From JBCDJI01 sp964351865 (GTDB lineage Bacteria; Verrucomicrobiota; Verrucomicrobiia; Methylacidiphilales; JBCBYL01): 64,000 nucleotides of DNA. The DNA is taken from the NCBI GenBank assembly GCA_964351865.1, contig CAYGPJ010000002.1, positions 62,001-126,000 of the forward strand, given 5' to 3'. Below are positions 61,574 to 64,000 of this stretch, piece by piece. Position 1 is the first letter of the stretch; each line of letters opens with the position of its first letter. Under the pieces are notes generated by a model. The model did not search any database. It saw only the letters and a list, made by a program, of their open reading frames with translations, and was not told the DNA's origin. The translations under genes and the position numbers were made by a program.

Positions 61574-61642
61574 GATGACTTGTTTATTCAGGGCTGCTTT
61601 AAAAATGATATCAATTCTAGATCATTTAACCAAAGCGCTGAA

Positions 61643-61720
61643 CGATAGGGGACGGAGAACTGTAGGCCGAGATTGCATCTCGGCTCCTTTTAAACTGTCG
61701 AGATGCAATCTCGACCTACA
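61643..61720. repeat. Family A half-element directly joined to a family C element
   Basis: AACGATAGGGGACGGAG, one half of family A with its conserved left flank GCGCTG, stops after CGGAG. It is joined to a full family C unit at 61661-61720, with arms GCCGAGAT-TGC-ATCTCGGC and GTCGAGAT-GCA-ATCTCGAC. The other half of the family A palindrome is missing. This is direct evidence that one repeat has been replaced or interrupted by the other. Confidence 0.8.
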
Positions 61721-61756
61721 TTTTTTTAAACCCGCCATATCTCGTGGCAGAGACTA

Positions 61757-62428
61757 CTAGCAAAACTCCATCAAGGCCCACTCCTGCTGGCGATGAAAGT
61801 TGACTTCGGCATGTCTGGACGTTGAAGAAAGCACCGGGACTGAACTCCCCCGGCTGTAATCATAGCGACTGAAGGAGACTCGCCAGCGACTTCCCGCCTG
61901 TGGCAGGTCAGTACCGGCATCCACCACCATTGCAAATGGAATCGAGGCATGAAGCTGCCACTGATTCAGTTCGGGAAGACACTTCACCTGACTTTCAAAC
62001 AGCCGATCCCGGATAATCCAGTCCTCGGGAATATTCCCCGAGGTATTGGACGCAAAAGCATGGGGGGAAGGAATGTTCAACTGGAATTTAAAATTATCCG
62101 GAGTGACATGAAATTCCCGGTACGACTCCTGCCCTTCCGGTTTAAGAAAAATTTCGAACACATCTCCTTGCGAAAAAGCCGGAACGTGATGTTGCTGCAC
62201 CGGATTGTGTATATCCTGATCCTCAAGCACGGCGTAAACGTTTAGCACCGTCGGACTCCAACTCACTTTCACCCACCCCGCTTGAAAAGCTAAAGAATCA
62301 GGAGCGCCTGCCAAATGGTGCAAAAGATAGCGACTAGAGTTTTGAGAAGCGAACCCCGAATCAGCCCCACCCGTGATATCTGAAAAGGATGATTCTGGGA
62401 GACACTTCACCAACCGTTCTCCAAGCAA
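61757..62428 (-). CDS. CBM9-like carbohydrate-binding domain protein
   Basis: The 223 residues start at a TTG (62428). The centre, GWVKVSWSPTVLNVYAVLED then FSQGDVFEIFLKPEGQESYR and EFHVTPDNFKFQLN, matches the beta-sandwich of family 9-type carbohydrate-binding modules or relatives. There is no signal peptide or catalytic domain, so location is uncertain. It starts 9 bases after the TonB-like/vWA gene and is probably in one operon with it. The ligand is unknown. Confidence 0.72.
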   Translation of the reverse strand: MLGERLVKCLPESSFSDITGGADSGFASQNSSRYLLHHLAGAPDSLAFQAGWVKVSWSPTVLNVYAVLEDQDIHNPVQQHHVPAFSQGDVFEIFLKPEGQESYREFHVTPDNFKFQLNIPSPHAFASNTSGNIPEDWIIRDRLFESQVKCLPELNQWQLHASIPFAMVVDAGTDLPQAGSRWRVSFSRYDYSRGSSVPVLSSTSRHAEVNFHRQQEWALMEFC

Positions 62429-62437
62429 GCAGTTGAA

Positions 62438-63565
62438 CTACTTACCACTTCCGATAATGACTTCCCCATCCGTTTCTTTGGCAAAAGAACTCCTGATGTC
62501 CCCGTCTTTGCCTTTACTTAATTGATCTCCGCCATTGAAGTCATGCAGGATTACTTTGACATCTTTACGCTTTAGCATTTTGACTGTGTCTTCAGCCACG
62601 TCAGCGTTCACCTTATCGTCAAAATCAGCCATCCAATAAATCATGTCGCAGCCCTGCTCGATCAGGAAATCAAACCCATGCTGGGTGCCCGAAATTCTCG
62701 CGATTTTATCTTCCTTCACTTCGTCCGGTATATTCAGATGCAATACATAACCTCTATTGTCTCGAACTGCGCGTTCCCATAATTTTTCAAAGTTCTTATT
62801 TTTTGAGAGTAATGCCTGAAAAAATGGAGCCGAATAATACCCCTTAACTTTGTTTTTTCCCTGATACGTATAGTCATCGATATTTTTTCCAAAGGTCTTG
62901 CCGTCGATCACCTCGCCCGTTTCCTTCGCATTCATACCGCAGCCCGGGGCCAGCACCAGAATCGCATCCGGAAACCCCTCCTTAATTTCGTTCACCGCGG
63001 TATCAATCGTATTATGGGTCGAAAAGGAGATATCCAGAATCGCCCCAAAATTCGAGGCGGAAACGGTACGACCAAAAATATTAGCGGTTCGAGGAGTCCC
63101 CGGACCTTTAGCTCCACCTCCACCACCCTTAGGCTTAAGCCCGGAAATGATCTTGGTTCCTTCTCCGGTTCCTACCCCCATCATCGGTTTGGGCATGCTG
63201 GGAGCAAAGGAAGGTGCCACCGTGTTGGCGATGATCAGATCACTACTGCTCATCGCATCACTCAAATCCACTTCCGTTTCCATTTGGATCTCATCCATCG
63301 GGGTTTCCATCGGCTCCGGTTCCAGTTCCTCTTCCATCAGCGGCGGTAACTCCATCTCATCGGAACCCGAATCATCGGCCACCATTTCACCTCCCATTGA
63401 AGTAAATAAATTCGGTGGAATCGCTCCCTCAAAAATCACCACACTCCCCACAAACAGGAAAAGCACGAGATGCACGACGACGGAGACGATGAACGCCATC
63501 GACGTCATCACCTTAGAGGCACCGCCGACATTAATTTTATTTTGGGGAATGGGAGCTTGTGGCAT
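62438..63565 (-). CDS. Membrane-anchored protein with TonB-like N-terminus and vWA-like domain
   Basis: The 375 residues have one N-terminal membrane helix (AFIVSVVVHLVLFLFVGSVV), then an acidic, Pro/Met-rich stretch (MEEELEPEPMETPMDEIQME) and a glycine linker (KPKGGGGGAKGPGTP). A C-terminal domain from about 175 has ILDISFSTHNTIDTAVNEI. DISFS fits the DxSxS MIDAS of vWA domains. The layout recalls TonB/ExbD-type periplasm-spanning anchors, but there is no TonB C-terminal motif. I know no named family. The CBM9-like gene lies 9 bases downstream and lgt 73 bases upstream of its ATG. Confidence 0.65.
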   Translation of the reverse strand: MPQAPIPQNKINVGGASKVMTSMAFIVSVVVHLVLFLFVGSVVIFEGAIPPNLFTSMGGEMVADDSGSDEMELPPLMEEELEPEPMETPMDEIQMETEVDLSDAMSSSDLIIANTVAPSFAPSMPKPMMGVGTGEGTKIISGLKPKGGGGGAKGPGTPRTANIFGRTVSASNFGAILDISFSTHNTIDTAVNEIKEGFPDAILVLAPGCGMNAKETGEVIDGKTFGKNIDDYTYQGKNKVKGYYSAPFFQALLSKNKNFEKLWERAVRDNRGYVLHLNIPDEVKEDKIARISGTQHGFDFLIEQGCDMIYWMADFDDKVNADVAEDTVKMLKRKDVKVILHDFNGGDQLSKGKDGDIRSSFAKETDGEVIIGSGK

Positions 63566-63637
63566 GTAAGTATTATAAGTAACTAAAGGTGAGTTGCCAG
63601 TTATTTTTTTCTTAAACCGCTATATTTGCCATTATGC

Positions 63638-64000
63638 TTAATGACGTCTGAGTTTGGAAAATATAAGTATGAAAGTTCCTGCCAATACCAGAAATACCGA
63701 AAAAAACTGTCCGCGGGTCACCTCGGCAAACATAAACTGCTGCTGATCTGGCTCCCGAAAGAATTCACCGATGATGCGAACCATACCATATCCGGTCAGA
63801 AAAGTTCCAGCCAACACCCCGGTCCGCGGCTGGCGTGATGCCCTGATCCATAATAAGACGATGAATAACAGCAACCCTTCCAAGAGTGCTTCGTAGATTT
63901 GTGAGGGATGCCGCGGCACCATGCGTCCCCCCACCCATGGCGCATCGGGGAAAATTACCGCCCACGGCACCTCGGTCGGACGCCCCCATAGTTCTCCATT
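63638..64000 (-). CDS. lgt: Prolipoprotein diacylglyceryl transferase, N-terminus outside the window
   Basis: The frame is open across the window edge, so only the last 120 residues are seen. The signature NGELWGRPT is followed by VPRHPSQIYEALLEGLLLFI, then the final membrane helices (FLTGYGMVRIIGEFFREPD; VFLVLAGTFILIFSKLRR). Lgt transfers diacylglycerol from phosphatidylglycerol to the lipobox Cys of prolipoproteins, including the binding lipoprotein at 54942. Confidence 0.93.
   Translation of the reverse strand, partial: NGELWGRPTEVPWAVIFPDAPWVGGRMVPRHPSQIYEALLEGLLLFIVLLWIRASRQPRTGVLAGTFLTGYGMVRIIGEFFREPDQQQFMFAEVTRGQFFSVFLVLAGTFILIFSKLRRH

Noticed and set aside
62898..63569. 223-codon plus-strand frame opposite the TonB-like/vWA gene
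   Set aside because: Repetitive Ser/Pro/Ile-rich shadow of a gene with clear domain structure on the minus strand.
1..64000. CRISPR array among the palindromic repeats
   Set aside because: The repeats are scattered over the window, differ in arm sequence, have no regular spacing and no cas gene is present.

Overview
The window looks like a chromosomal segment of a Gram-negative member of the PVC group, most plausibly a marine Verrucomicrobiota of the Opitutae/Puniceicoccales type. This is inferred from the mix of genes: a PEP-CTERM protein, squalene-hopene cyclase, a TRAP transporter, a sulfatase beside a FucP-like permease, a TonB receptor, Lgt and nuoI-N. No rRNA or other taxon marker is present. 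Coding density is ordinary. There is no prophage, CRISPR array or complete insertion sequence.

Layout. 1-6007 (minus): a likely five-gene operon of an RlmI-like methyltransferase, a small exported protein, hemC, a cobA-hemD fusion and a membrane-anchored permuted papain-like protein (cut by the window edge). 6443-8780: a PAS protein diverging from hflX, then tRNA-Leu(UAG). 8801-14796: galM, then the hopanoid pair hpnG-shc, with a TonB receptor diverging from shc. 14949-21070: a HAD phosphatase, pabB overlapping an M16 peptidase, dgt and argA. 21459-24294: a dctPQM TRAP operon. 24564-27614: tRNA-Arg(CCG), an RNA helicase, a small unknown gene, and an HscB-like/IscA-like pair. 27697-34137: nuoI-J-K-L-M-N without nuoA-H. 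34888-38371: an ATP-grasp/alpha-E fusion with a transglutaminase. 39129-42672: a PEP-CTERM protein and feoA-feoB-Cys-rich protein. 43009-46122: a second RNA helicase, tRNA-Gly(UCC) followed by copies of its own 3' end, and a membrane-anchored unknown. 46416-51454: oxidoreductase, FucP-like permease, sulfatase and a spermidine-synthase-like protein. 51557-56455: a manganese ABC transporter whose first permease carries a DtxR/MntR-like domain, with mntR divergent across a candidate operator. 56501-61573: a cyclic-nucleotide-binding protein, a LysR regulator divergent from leuC-leuD, and a lipoate-ligase-like protein. 61757-64000: a CBM9-like protein, a TonB-like/vWA protein, and the 3' part of lgt.

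The most distinctive feature is the intergenic DNA. Three families of short palindromic repeats fill most gaps: (A) elements ending in a GGGGACGGAG palindrome; (B) AGGTAGTGCG...CACTACC elements; (C) TGTAGG...CCTACA elements. In B and C the local hairpin arms differ between copies, yet base pairing is kept by paired changes, so the hairpin rather than the sequence appears to be conserved. Some copies sit inside larger inverted-repeat elements, inside each other, or inside the 3' end of a gene (pabB). This covarying repeat system, the tRNA-tail array after tRNA-Gly, and the permease/DtxR fusion are the parts most worth following up.
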